A DNA stretch of 64,000 bases from CAVTUU01 sp045804965. GTDB lineage: Bacteria > Chloroflexota > Chloroflexia > Thermomicrobiales > UBA6265. Position 1 is the stretch's first letter, and every line of letters starts with the position of its first letter. The stretch covers positions 62,001-126,000 of the forward strand of contig JBJMMD010000025.1 in the NCBI GenBank assembly GCA_045804965.1. The letters run 5' to 3'. Positions 1-8,793 of this stretch are shown here, piece by piece. The position numbers and the translations under genes are program-made. The notes under the pieces were generated by a model. That model was not told the DNA's origin. It was given only the letters and a program-made list of their open reading frames with translations, and did not search any database.

Positions 1-1
1 G

Positions 2-1012
2 ACGACCACCGAAGTTGCGTCGGTCTTCGCGCGGCTGCGCGACGCGCTAACCCCACTCGTCGCCCGGATTCGCGACCGCCAAGATCGCGTTCAGGACAAC
101 GAATTCCAAGGGTCGTTCCCGCCAACTAGGCAGCGAGCAATGCTGCTCGAACTACTCCCAAGTTTTGGCTATGAACCAGAGGCGATGCGACTCGATCCCG
201 CGCCGCATCCATTTGCGTCCGGGATAGCGATCGACGACGTGCGCCTGACGACTCGCTACAACGAAACACATCTCAAACCCGCCTTGTTCGGCACGATCCA
301 CGAGTGCGGACATGGTCTGTACGAAGCGGGCATCAGCCCGGCGCTCGACCGGCTGCCGATCGGGCATGCCGCTTCCCTAGCCCTCCATGAGTCGCAAAGC
401 CGGCTGTGGGAAAACATCGTCGGGCGCAGCCGGCCTTTTTGGCAGTTTGCGACACCGTTGCTGAAGAAGCACTTCCCGGACCATTTTGCCGACACCAGCG
501 TGGATTCCCTTTACCGTGGCGCCAATAAGATGCGCCCATCGCTGATTCGAGTTGAAGCGGACGAAACGACCTACGCGCTGCACATCATCCTTCGCTTCGA
601 GCTCGAACAAGATCTCATCAACGGCGATCTGGCGATCGCCGATCTGCCCGAGGCGTGGAACGCCAAGATGCGCGATTATCTTGGCATCGGAGTGCCCGAC
701 GACAGTCGAGGCGTACTCCAGGATATCCACTGGGCGGACGGCTACTTCGGGTATTTCCCGACCTACGCGCTGGGCAGCGTAATTTCGGCACAAATCTGGC
801 GACGGGCGACAACCGACGTGCCCGACATCGAGGACGCGTTCGCGCGCGGCGAATTCCTCGGGCTGCGGGAATGGCTACGAGAGCACCTACACAAGTACGG
901 CCGGAAGTTCACGGCAAAGGAGACGATCGAGCTCGTAGCGGGCGGTCCGCTCGATCCTGAGCCGTTCATCGCTTACATCACCGGCAAGGTCGACGAGCTC
1001 TACGGCGCGTAA
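2..1012 (+). CDS. M32 family carboxypeptidase, 5' end outside window
   Basis: This is the C-terminal part (about 336 residues) of a carboxypeptidase Taq (M32) type metallopeptidase, which removes C-terminal residues from peptides in the cytoplasm. The reading frame is open from base 2, before the first internal ATG at 140, so the gene enters from the left. The zinc motif HECGH is encoded at 299-313, followed by the family-typical HESQSRLWEN stretch that carries the third metal ligand. Family members are about 500 residues, so roughly the first third is missing. It lies 22 bases upstream of the luciferase-like gene on the same strand and may be cotranscribed with it. The family call is secure; the substrate is not known. 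Confidence 0.93.
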   Translation, partial: TTTEVASVFARLRDALTPLVARIRDRQDRVQDNEFQGSFPPTRQRAMLLELLPSFGYEPEAMRLDPAPHPFASGIAIDDVRLTTRYNETHLKPALFGTIHECGHGLYEAGISPALDRLPIGHAASLALHESQSRLWENIVGRSRPFWQFATPLLKKHFPDHFADTSVDSLYRGANKMRPSLIRVEADETTYALHIILRFELEQDLINGDLAIADLPEAWNAKMRDYLGIGVPDDSRGVLQDIHWADGYFGYFPTYALGSVISAQIWRRATTDVPDIEDAFARGEFLGLREWLREHLHKYGRKFTAKETIELVAGGPLDPEPFIAYITGKVDELYGA

Positions 1013-1034
1013 TTCAGAAGCAGGGAGGAAACTG

Positions 1035-1988
1035 ATGCGGTTCGGCGTGTTCGTGCCCCAAGGTTGGAGGAGAGACCTCGACCGGATCCCGGATCCCGTC
1101 GAAAAGTTCGAAGCGATGACCACGGTTGCGAAGGTCGCGGACGAGGGCAGTTGGGACTCGATTTGGGTTTACGACCACTTTCACACCGTGCCGGAACCGG
1201 CACTGGAAGCAACCTTCGAATGCTGGACGATCACCGCGACCCTGGCGCGCGACACCAGCCGGGTCAACGTCGGACAGATGGTGACTTGCAACGGCTATCG
1301 CAATCCCGCCCTCTTCGCCAAGATCGCATCGACCGTCGACGTCGCCAGCCACGGCCGCCTCTACGCCGGTTTCGGGGCGGGATGGCACGAGGTGGAATGG
1401 AAGGCCTATGGCTACGAATGGGTCGACACGCCCGTACGTATGGCGAAATTCCGCGAGGCAGTCGAAATCATCCATAAAATGTGGACGGAGGATTATCCGG
1501 TCTTCAATGGAAAGTATTACCGCATCGACAAACCGATCAATGAGCCGAAAGGCGTAAGTAAACCGCACATTCCGCTCTGGCTCGGCGGCGGTGGCGAACA
1601 AGTCACGTTGAAACTGGTCGCGAAATTCGCCGACGCGAGCAACTTCGGGTATTCCGATCCTGAAGTGTTCAAGCAGAAGCTCGAAGTCCTCAAGCGCCAT
1701 TGCGAAAACGAGGGCCGCGAAATCGACACGATCACAAAATCGACCAGCCTCTTCGGCTATTTACTGGCTGATGGTGAAGATCCGCACACGATCGACGTTC
1801 CCGGCGGTCAAACACGGGAGGAGTTCGAAAAGAACGTCTTCATTGGCACGAGCGACCAGTTCACCGAAAAGATCGAGCAGCTGAGGTCTGTAGGCGTCGA
1901 CTACGTGATCGTCTACATGCCGAATGTCGCTTACGACCAGCGCCAGGTTCGGCAATTCGCCAAGGAGATCATCCCCCGGTTCGCGTAG
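1035..1988 (+). CDS. LLM class F420-dependent oxidoreductase
   Basis: This 317-residue protein belongs to the luciferase-like monooxygenase superfamily, in the F420-dependent TIGR03560-like branch. Such proteins are cytoplasmic TIM-barrel enzymes that transfer hydride between deazaflavin F420 and an organic substrate. The N-terminus MRFGVFVPQGW, the VYDHFHTV segment near residue 50, the GRLYAGFGAGWHEVEW segment near residue 115 and the C-terminal YVIVYMPN segment are typical. A purine-rich ribosome site (AGGGAGGAAA) precedes the ATG. A paralogue with long stretches of near identity follows at 2274, so the pair arose by tandem duplication. The presence of F420 biosynthesis in the host is assumed. 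The substrate cannot be read from sequence. Confidence 0.9.
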   Translation: MRFGVFVPQGWRRDLDRIPDPVEKFEAMTTVAKVADEGSWDSIWVYDHFHTVPEPALEATFECWTITATLARDTSRVNVGQMVTCNGYRNPALFAKIASTVDVASHGRLYAGFGAGWHEVEWKAYGYEWVDTPVRMAKFREAVEIIHKMWTEDYPVFNGKYYRIDKPINEPKGVSKPHIPLWLGGGGEQVTLKLVAKFADASNFGYSDPEVFKQKLEVLKRHCENEGREIDTITKSTSLFGYLLADGEDPHTIDVPGGQTREEFEKNVFIGTSDQFTEKIEQLRSVGVDYVIVYMPNVAYDQRQVRQFAKEIIPRFA

Positions 1989-1998
1989 GGCCTCCAAT

Positions 1999-2088
1999 CG
2001 TCATGCCAAGCGGCATCAAGGTATCTGGGGCTCTGATGAGGGCGGCAGATGCCAGGCACAGATTCTTCGCTTTCGCTCAGAATGACGG
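1999..2088 (-). repeat. Dispersed intergenic repeat, copy A
   Basis: Read on the minus strand, this begins with CATTCTGAGCGAAAGCGAAG and ends with GATGCCGCTTGGCATGACGA. The same two ends occur at 37824-37910, 53129-53214 and 59288-59368. The middle differs between copies. The right-hand end holds a short inverted repeat around GCATGAC. It sits between the two luciferase-like genes. A weaker, partial version of the leading motif may lie at about 2184-2200. Confidence 0.75.
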
Positions 2089-2273
2089 TATGAGGGCGCT
2101 CAGAGCGACGGGTGAGGAGCGGGTAGCACGACGGTGAGGGAGTGCTTGGCACGATGGGCGGAGCGCTGAGGACTACGAGGCTTGGCGCTCAGAGTCACAA
2201 ACGAGAGGTTTCGCCGACTCAAGGGCACTAATGAAGCAATGAACCGAAAACAGACTGCCGAAGGGGGAAATGA

Positions 2274-3220
2274 ATGCGCTTTGGGATGATGGTGCCGCAA
2301 GGTTGGCGCATGGACTTGGCGGAGATCGACGATCCCATCGAACAATACGAAGCAATGACGACCGTGGCGAGAGCCGCGGATGAGGGGGGATGGGAACAAA
2401 TCCGCTCTACGATCATTTCCACACGGTTCCCAGACCTGAACTTGAAACGACCTTCGAATGCTGGACGGCGACGCCCGCCCGCGACACGAGGCGTGTCAAG
2501 CTCGGGCAGATGGTGGACTGTAACGGCTATCGCAACCCCACGTTGTACGCGAAGATCGCGTCGACGGTCGATGTCGCCAGTCATGGCCGGCTCTATGCCG
2601 GGTTTGGCGCGAGCTGGTACCAGCACGAGTGGACAGCGTACGGCTACGAGTGGCCCGAGACTCCCGAACGGATGGCCCGGTTCAAGGAAGCAGTCGAGAT
2701 CGTTCATAAGATGTGGACCGAGGACTATCCGGAGTTCCACGGTAAGTACTACCAGATCGACAGACCGATCAACGAACCCAAAGGTCTGCAGCAACCGCAC
2801 ATCCCATTGTGGATCGGCGGCAGCGGTCCCAAGGTGACGCTTAGGCTTGTCGCGCGGTTCGCCGATGCCTGCAATCTCGGGCCGGCTGGACCTGAAACCG
2901 TGCGCCCAAAGCGCGAGACTTTGAAGGAGCACTGTGAAAACGAAGGCCGCGATTCCAGCTCGATCATCAAATCGGTCGAGATGAATACGTGCTTGCTGTT
3001 GCCGGGAGAGGACCCTGCCAAGGTTAAAGTCCAGGGCGGGATGACGCGCGAAGAGTTCGAGAAAGCGTTTCTCATCGGCACGGTTGACCAAATCAGCGAG
3101 CGGATTCAAGGGCACGTCGACGCCGGGGTCGACTACGTGATCGTCTACCAGCCGAATATCGCGTACAACCAGGATCGAGTCAGGTATTTCGCGAGCGAAG
3201 TGATTCCGCGATTTGCTTGA
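2274..3220 (+). pseudogene. LLM class F420-dependent oxidoreductase, frameshifted
   Basis: This is a paralogue of the gene at 1035-1988. The first frame from ATG 2274 matches the family through residue 43 (AADEGGWEQI) and then leaves it. From about base 2400 the match resumes one frame over (LYDHFHTV) and continues to the stop at 3220. The shift equals loss of one base near 2400-2406, close to a run of six G at 2384-2389. A second difference is a two-codon in-frame deletion near 2465-2475 relative to the paralogue. The rest, including the C-terminal YVIVYQPN, is well preserved, so decay is recent or the shift is a sequence error. Without a correction no full-length enzyme is made. Confidence 0.8.
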
Positions 3221-3241
3221 GGCTGAAGGAGGAAATCAGCC

Positions 3242-4219
3242 ATGGCATTCACGACCGCTGAACAGGCCCTGGCCAGGCGCAGATTTGGCAGCACAGAGTT
3301 GATGGTGCCGCCGATCGCGATCGGCTGCGCCCCTCTCGGCGACATGGCCGACACGTTTGGGTACTCCGTATCCGAGGAGGATGCGATCGCGACGGTCAAG
3401 ACCGTGCTCGCGAGCCCGATCAACTTCATCGACACCGCCGCCCATTATGGCGACGGCGAAAGCGAGCGCAGGATCGGGCTCGTCCTGAAAGAGCTCGGAG
3501 GTCTGCCGCAAGGCGCGGTGTTAGAGACCAAAGAGGGTCGCGAAGTTGCGACGAACGACTTCAGCGGCGAGATGCTGAAGCGGCGGCTCGAGCGCAGTTT
3601 GAATCTGCTCGGCCTCGACAAGCTCCAGATCGTCTATTTGCACGACGCGGAATGGACGACGTTTGAGGAAGCGATGGCGCCCGGCGGTCCGGTCGAAGTG
3701 TTACGTACCTACCGCGACCAAGGAGTCATCCAATATCTCGGCGTGGCCGCGGGACCGGTCGATGTCGAAACACAATACGTCGAAACCGGTCTGTTCGACG
3801 CGTTGATCACGCACAACCGGTATACGCTCCTCAATCAGTCCGCCAATTGGCTTATCGAGTTCGCCTCGTCACAAGGAATAGCAGTGCTCAATGCCGCGCC
3901 GTACGGCAGCGGCATGCTTGCCAAGGGAGCAGCGGCCTATCCGCGCTACGCCTACCAGCAGGCGCCTCCTGAGCTCTTGGAGCAGACAAAGGTCCTCAAT
4001 GAGATCGCGGATCGCTACGGTGTGCCGTTGCCGTCGGTCGCGCTGCAATTTTCGACGCGAGATCCGCGGATCACCGCGACGATCGTCGGCCTGAGCAAAC
4101 CGGAACGGATTCAACAGACCATTGACTATCTGATGGTCGATATTCCGGACGCGCTCTGGGATGAGGTTAGCGCCTTGCCCCGGTTCGAGAACGATCCGGA
4201 AATAAACCGCTGGAAGTAA
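3242..4219 (+). CDS. Aldo/keto reductase
   Basis: This 325-residue protein is an NAD(P)H-linked aldo/keto reductase of the L-fucose or D-threo-aldose 1-dehydrogenase type. It should interconvert sugar-type aldehydes or lactols and alcohols in the cytoplasm. The catalytic tetrad is visible: Asp in FIDTAAHYG, Tyr in HYGDGESE, Lys in LETKEG and His in VYLHDAEW. The C-terminal IVGLSKPERI segment fits the cofactor-binding loop. A strong ribosome site (GAAGGAGGAA) precedes the ATG, 21 bases after the luciferase-like pseudogene. With the downstream amidohydrolase it suggests a small catabolic operon. The exact sugar is unknown. Confidence 0.9.
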   Translation: MAFTTAEQALARRRFGSTELMVPPIAIGCAPLGDMADTFGYSVSEEDAIATVKTVLASPINFIDTAAHYGDGESERRIGLVLKELGGLPQGAVLETKEGREVATNDFSGEMLKRRLERSLNLLGLDKLQIVYLHDAEWTTFEEAMAPGGPVEVLRTYRDQGVIQYLGVAAGPVDVETQYVETGLFDALITHNRYTLLNQSANWLIEFASSQGIAVLNAAPYGSGMLAKGAAAYPRYAYQQAPPELLEQTKVLNEIADRYGVPLPSVALQFSTRDPRITATIVGLSKPERIQQTIDYLMVDIPDALWDEVSALPRFENDPEINRWK

Positions 4220-4258
4220 GGAACGCGAGCACTGCAAGCAGGAAAGGTTGCGAGATCC

Positions 4259-5482
4259 ATGGTTGCCCCAAATGGCGCGCGCTACGACACCCTGATCAAA
4301 GGCGGCAGGGTCATCGATCCCGACTCCGATTTGGTCGGCGATTTGGACGTGGCGATCTCGAATGGCAAGATTGCCACGGTTGAAGCGAACGTGCCGCCGG
4401 ACTCGGCGAAGACGGTCGTCGACGCATCCGGCACGTTTGTCACTCCGGGGCTGGTCGATCTCCACACACACATTTATTGGGGCGCGACCTATTGGGGCAT
4501 CGAGCCTGACCCGGTCGCGGCCCGAAGCGGCGTCACCACCTGGCTTGACGTGGGCAGTGCCGGCGCCTTCAGCTTTCCTGGGTTTCGCCGCTACGTTGCG
4601 GAGGCGAGCAAATCTCGCGTGTTCTCGCTCCTCAACGTTTCGTCGATCGGTCTCATCGCGCCGACGTACGAGCTCGCGAATCTGGATTACTGCGACGTCG
4701 AGCTCGCCGCGCAGATCGTCGAAGAGAATCGCGATCTGATCATCGGCATCAAGGCTCGGATCGATGCCTTTACCACCCGTGGCACGGGGATCCAGCCGCT
4801 CGCGCTGGCACGGGGACTGGCCGATCGAGTCCAGTTGCCGCTCATGGTCCACATCGGTACTGCGCCGCCAACGCTGAACGAGATTTGCGATTATCTCCGG
4901 CCCGGCGACATTCTGACCCATTGTTTCACCGGGCAGGCAAACAAAGTCGTCGACGAAAACGGTTTGGTCAATGCCAACATCAAAGACCTCCATGACCGCG
5001 GATTGATCCTCGACATTGGCCATGGGGCCGGATCGTTCAGCTTCGAGACCGCCGAGCGGATGCTCGACCAGGGGATCCTGCCCGATGTCATCAGCACTGA
5101 CATCCACCAACTCGCGATCCAGGGCCCGATGTTCGACATGCCGACGACGCTGTCAAAGTTCTTGTTGATGGGTATGACCATTGAACAGGTGATCGCGCGC
5201 GCGACTTCTGCCCCTTCTGCGGCAATGCGCAAACCAGAGTTCGGCTCGCTCAAACCGGGCAGCAAAGCCGACGTCGCGCTCTTCGCGCTCGAAGAAGGCG
5301 ACTTCACGTTCCAAGACATTCACATGAACGAGCGGAAAGGCACGCGCCGTCTAGTCAACACCCTGACGATGATCGATGGCGAAGCGTTGCCGCAGTTGGA
5401 GGAGCGGCCGCTGCACCTCTGGGCAGTGCTGCCGGAACATCAGCGCGCGAAACTCATCCCTTTGACGGCGGTTGGCGTTTAA
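4259..5482 (+). CDS. Amidohydrolase/deacetylase family metallohydrolase
   Basis: This 407-residue protein is a dihydroorotase-like amidohydrolase of the amidohydrolase/deacetylase subfamily, a TIM-barrel hydrolase for cyclic amides or N-acyl compounds. The binuclear metal site can be followed: HTH in DLHTHIYWG near residue 70, the lysine usually carboxylated in IIGIKARID near residue 163, His in LMVHIG, His in LTHCFTG and the catalytic Asp in STDIH near residue 281. The N-terminal YDTLIKGGRVIDP and C-terminal SKADVALF form the small beta domain. It ends 18 bases before a likely promoter, so it appears to close the first operon. The substrate is not determined. Confidence 0.88.
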   Translation: MVAPNGARYDTLIKGGRVIDPDSDLVGDLDVAISNGKIATVEANVPPDSAKTVVDASGTFVTPGLVDLHTHIYWGATYWGIEPDPVAARSGVTTWLDVGSAGAFSFPGFRRYVAEASKSRVFSLLNVSSIGLIAPTYELANLDYCDVELAAQIVEENRDLIIGIKARIDAFTTRGTGIQPLALARGLADRVQLPLMVHIGTAPPTLNEICDYLRPGDILTHCFTGQANKVVDENGLVNANIKDLHDRGLILDIGHGAGSFSFETAERMLDQGILPDVISTDIHQLAIQGPMFDMPTTLSKFLLMGMTIEQVIARATSAPSAAMRKPEFGSLKPGSKADVALFALEEGDFTFQDIHMNERKGTRRLVNTLTMIDGEALPQLEERPLHLWAVLPEHQRAKLIPLTAVGV

Positions 5483-5500
5483 TAACATGCACCGACCGGC

Positions 5501-5528
5501 TTGACAGGCGGAAGCTGAGTGATAGGGT
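5501..5528 (+). promoter_or_regulatory. Likely sigma-70 type promoter of the ABC importer operon
   Basis: A perfect TTGACA box at 5501-5506 is followed after 16 bases by TAGGGT at 5523-5528, a weak -10 box. It stands about 100 bases upstream of the binding-protein gene at 5631 and after the stop of the amidohydrolase, where a promoter is expected. Confidence 0.5.
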
Positions 5529-5630
5529 ACGCCGGGTTCAACAACAAGTAGATACCAAGCGTTGGTGCCTTGGTCAGTGGCCTGAGAACGGCAGCCTGCA
5601 AACAGGCGTCGATCTGAGAAGGAGTGGGAA
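5529..5630 (+). promoter_or_regulatory. Structured leader of the ABC importer operon
   Basis: The untranslated leader can form a stem from ACCAAG (5554-5559) and CTTGGT (5569-5574), and a second from GCCTG (5594-5598) and CAGGC (5603-5607) with a CAAA loop. The ribosome site AAGGAG (5619-5624) lies after both. No U-run follows, so these are not terminators. I do not recognise a known riboswitch class. Confidence 0.35.
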
Positions 5631-6941
5631 ATGACAGATCACAAGGCGGCGTTTCAACGGTTGGCCAGCGAGGCGGCGGACGGGAAGTACACCCGCCGAC
5701 AGATCATCGCTGGCGCGCTTGCGCTCGGACTCTCAGCCGCGGCGGTCAACGAAATTCTGGCGAACGCGACTCTCGCGCAAGAGGCGACTCCTTCTCCCGC
5801 CGCTTCACCTGTGGCGCCGACTATCGTTCCGATCGTCGGCAAAGAGATGACGGCTGATGACATCGCGACGGCGATTGAGTCAGAGGGCGAAGTCACCGTC
5901 GGCAACTGGACCTACACCGCAAACGACCAGCTCGTGAAACGGTTCCAGGACTACGTCAAGCAAACCTACGGCAAGGACATCAAACTCAATTACGAAGCCT
6001 CGCAATCGCCGAGCACATATCTAACCGCACTTTACACGGCGGTCGGTGCCGGGGAGCAGTCGCCATACGATGTGATGGCGATTGAGGAGAGCTACTGGGC
6101 TGAGGCACAGGGGCAGCAAAAGACTCAAAACACGAAGCTGATGGAAGATTATCTTCCCTCGCCACTCATTCCGAACGCGAACCGCGTCGTCGAATCGTTC
6201 AAGCATGCGCCGACCGCGATCGCATTCCAAGCTTCAGCCACGCCAGGGATTGTTTACCACAAGGATAAAGCCGGCTATCTCGCCGACTGGAAGGACCTTG
6301 CCGACGACCGGTTAAAGGGCAAGCTGTTAATGTGGATGCCGGGTGACATCACAGGCGGCGGCATCCTTCTTGGTCTGGCGGGCTCGCTTGGCTATGACTA
6401 CAAGAACGAAGACCAGATGAAGCAAACGATCGACTTCGCGGCCGACAAGATCGGGCCGAATGCGATCAAATACACCGCCGACAACTCCGAAAGTCAGCAG
6501 CTCTTCAAGAGCGGCGTGGCGGACGTGGTCACCTTCTGGAACTCGATGGGGCGGCAGCAGTACCTTGACGGCGTCCAGGACGCCGCGTTCTTGATCGCTG
6601 CTTCCGGCCAATATATGGTCAACGGATACCTCTGGATTCCAGTCAAGCCGAAGCATCCAGTTCTTGCGCAAATCTTCATCGATTGGCGCCTCAGCGACGA
6701 TGCGCAGTTCCCGGACATCGATGCCTGGGGCATCACTAAGGGCGCCTGGTCGGAACTGCAGGAGGGAATCCTCGGGCCGTCCTACGAAGGTGATATTCCC
6801 GACTGGTTCAAGGACCAGTACTACAACTACTATCCGACGGCCGACCAACTCAAGACCAAATACAAGTTGGTTGACTGGGATTACTACGGGGCTCACGAGA
6901 AGGACTGGAACGATTACTGGCTGCAGAAGATCGGTCTCTAG
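5631..6941 (+). CDS. Extracellular solute-binding protein, polyamine type
   Basis: This 436-residue protein is the binding subunit of a PotD/family 1 type ABC importer and works outside the membrane. The N-terminus has twin arginines (YTRRQII, near residue 25) followed by a hydrophobic segment, a Tat-type signal, then a linker rich in Ala, Thr and Pro. The body fits the periplasmic binding fold, with VTFWNSMGRQ and GYLWIPVKPKHP in the part that closes over the ligand. Aromatic residues are dense near the C-terminus (YYNYYP). It is the first gene of a four-gene set (binding protein, two permeases, ATPase). The ligand is likely a polyamine or related cation, but this is inferred only from family. 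Confidence 0.88.
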   Translation: MTDHKAAFQRLASEAADGKYTRRQIIAGALALGLSAAAVNEILANATLAQEATPSPAASPVAPTIVPIVGKEMTADDIATAIESEGEVTVGNWTYTANDQLVKRFQDYVKQTYGKDIKLNYEASQSPSTYLTALYTAVGAGEQSPYDVMAIEESYWAEAQGQQKTQNTKLMEDYLPSPLIPNANRVVESFKHAPTAIAFQASATPGIVYHKDKAGYLADWKDLADDRLKGKLLMWMPGDITGGGILLGLAGSLGYDYKNEDQMKQTIDFAADKIGPNAIKYTADNSESQQLFKSGVADVVTFWNSMGRQQYLDGVQDAAFLIAASGQYMVNGYLWIPVKPKHPVLAQIFIDWRLSDDAQFPDIDAWGITKGAWSELQEGILGPSYEGDIPDWFKDQYYNYYPTADQLKTKYKLVDWDYYGAHEKDWNDYWLQKIGL

Positions 6942-7036
6942 TCCAAGGCGAGTACGAAGTCCAACGGCTTTACAATTGGCGCGGGCATTTCGCCCGCGCC
7001 TGTTGACCTCTTGTCTTTGATCGGGAGCATCTACAC

Positions 7037-7954
7037 ATGGCGATGCCATCGACCGCAGTCGCAACGGCTGAACGGGAGGCGGTCGAAGCCGGTGAAGAGC
7101 GGCACGGTTGGAAGCAAATGCTAACCGGGCCGGGGCTGATCGTGCCGGCCATTGTGTTCACGATCCTGTTTTCGCTTATCCCACTCATCTATGTTGCGAT
7201 TGTCAGCTTTACCCAAGAGTCGACATTTTTCTTTCACAACCCGATTTACACCATCAGCAACTACACCAAGACATGGAATCGCTACTTGCCGACGGTTCGG
7301 ACGACGGTCTATCTCGCCGCCTTATCGACGTTCGTCGATCTCATCTTTGGCTATCCGTTTGCCTACATCTTGATTCGCCGGGTGCGATATCGCGAGCTGG
7401 TGCGGACGTTGATGACGTTCCCCCTTTTCGGACCGCTTTATTTATCGTTCGGTCTCCATTACATCTTGCTCCCGGGCGGCCCGTTTGATCCCGTCGTGAC
7501 TCCCGTGCTCAACTTTTTTGGCCTGCAAGCAGTCGACCTCCTCTATTCGCTCTGGTCGGTGCTGTTTGGCATGGCCGTCTTCACATTTCCGTTCATGGTT
7601 ATGAACATCGGCGCGGCGCTCTCGAATGTCGATCCAACTTTGGAAGAAGCGGCGACGACACTTGGCGCCCGCCCATGGCAAACATTCTGGCGAGTCCTCT
7701 TCCCGCTCAGCCGAAGCGGCATCCTGGCTGGTTTCCTGATGTGTTTTGGCTGGAACCTCGGTGTTTACGTCGTCCCGATTCTTCTCGGCACATTGAAAGA
7801 GCAACGTGTACTTGCGATCGTCATCCAAACGAAAGCGCTCGGGGGCCAGTTCGATTACGGACTTGCGTCCGCTCTCGGTATCGTGCTGATGGGGCTTGCC
7901 TTCACCGTGACCTGGTTGTCGCTGCGGCTCTCCCGCGGCGCGTTGGGAGCATAG
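7037..7954 (+). CDS. ABC transporter permease, PotB type
   Basis: This 305-residue integral membrane protein is one of the two permeases of the importer. About six membrane segments are visible, starting with the one near residue 40. The EAA loop that docks on the ATPase is present near residue 200 (EEAATTLGARPWQTFWRVLFP). Its ATG follows a GGGAG ribosome site at a distance of about ten bases. It lies 95 bases after the binding-protein gene and only three bases before the next permease, so the two permeases are made together. The soluble N-terminal 30 residues are charged and are not a signal peptide. Confidence 0.92.
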   Translation: MAMPSTAVATAEREAVEAGEERHGWKQMLTGPGLIVPAIVFTILFSLIPLIYVAIVSFTQESTFFFHNPIYTISNYTKTWNRYLPTVRTTVYLAALSTFVDLIFGYPFAYILIRRVRYRELVRTLMTFPLFGPLYLSFGLHYILLPGGPFDPVVTPVLNFFGLQAVDLLYSLWSVLFGMAVFTFPFMVMNIGAALSNVDPTLEEAATTLGARPWQTFWRVLFPLSRSGILAGFLMCFGWNLGVYVVPILLGTLKEQRVLAIVIQTKALGGQFDYGLASALGIVLMGLAFTVTWLSLRLSRGALGA

Positions 7955-7957
7955 AGG

Positions 7958-8782
7958 ATGGGCTCGATTGCCGCCTCCCAGCAACGCCGGTTTACCGCCA
8001 AGTCGATCATGGCTGTGCTCGCGCACGCCTATATCTGGATTTGGCTGCTGATCTTCGCGATGCCCTTCATTACGACGCTGATGTATTCGTTGGAGAAGCA
8101 GGGTGGTTCAGGCTATTCGCTCGCGGCTTACGATTACGTCTTCGGCACGTTCAAGGACAATTTGTGGTTGTCGTTCAAGACCACAGTGGCGACGATCATC
8201 ATCAACCTCTTGATCTCGATTCCGGCCGCGTATGCAATTGTCCGCTTCCGCGTGCCGGGCAAGCGATTCGTGCTCTCCACGCTCAACCTCTCGCTCTACA
8301 CGCCGGCCGCGGTCATGGGCTTGAGCCTGGTCATCGCCTACAACTATTTCTTCCACCGTCCAGGCACAGTGGAGGGACTGGTCGCCGCCTACGTTGTCGG
8401 CAGTTATCCGCTGATGCTGCTGCCGATCATTGTCGCCCTCCGCGACTTGCCGACGGTGTTCGAAGAGGCATCGCGCACGCTCGGAGCGAATAGGATGCAG
8501 ACCTTCTTCCGGATCGAGCTGCCGCTACTGGGACCCGGTATCAGCGCCGGGATCCTGCTGACCTTCGTCATCATCTTCAATGAGTTTCTGGTCACGCTCT
8601 TCATCGCTGGAACCGGCAACACTACTGCCGCCTTACGGGTCTATAACTTGACCCGTACCGCCGGTTTCGAGCCGTCGACGGCCGCGCTCGCCACCACGAT
8701 GCAGTTCGTTTCGTTCATGGTCGTGCTCATTTTCTTCAAGTTCTTCGGCTCGCGTTATCTCAAAGGCACCTATTTGATCTGA
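7958..8782 (+). CDS. ABC transporter permease, PotC type
   Basis: This 274-residue membrane protein is the second permease. It has six likely membrane segments, and the EAA loop is at about residues 168-186 (EEASRTLGANRMQTFFRI). The preceding permease stops three bases upstream, and the ATPase gene starts 11 bases downstream, so the genes are tightly coupled. The segment NEFLVTLFIAGTGNTTAALRVYNL is typical of PotC-like permeases of polyamine or thiamine type importers. Together with the PotB-like partner it would form the translocation pore. Confidence 0.92.
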   Translation: MGSIAASQQRRFTAKSIMAVLAHAYIWIWLLIFAMPFITTLMYSLEKQGGSGYSLAAYDYVFGTFKDNLWLSFKTTVATIIINLLISIPAAYAIVRFRVPGKRFVLSTLNLSLYTPAAVMGLSLVIAYNYFFHRPGTVEGLVAAYVVGSYPLMLLPIIVALRDLPTVFEEASRTLGANRMQTFFRIELPLLGPGISAGILLTFVIIFNEFLVTLFIAGTGNTTAALRVYNLTRTAGFEPSTAALATTMQFVSFMVVLIFFKFFGSRYLKGTYLI

Positions 8783-8793
8783 CGGAGTAACGC

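Noticed and set aside
3869..5110. Long minus-strand frame opposite the aldo/keto reductase and amidohydrolase
   Set aside because: Its composition is Arg- and Asp-rich shadow sequence, it has no domain or ribosome site, and both opposite genes have clear catalytic motifs.
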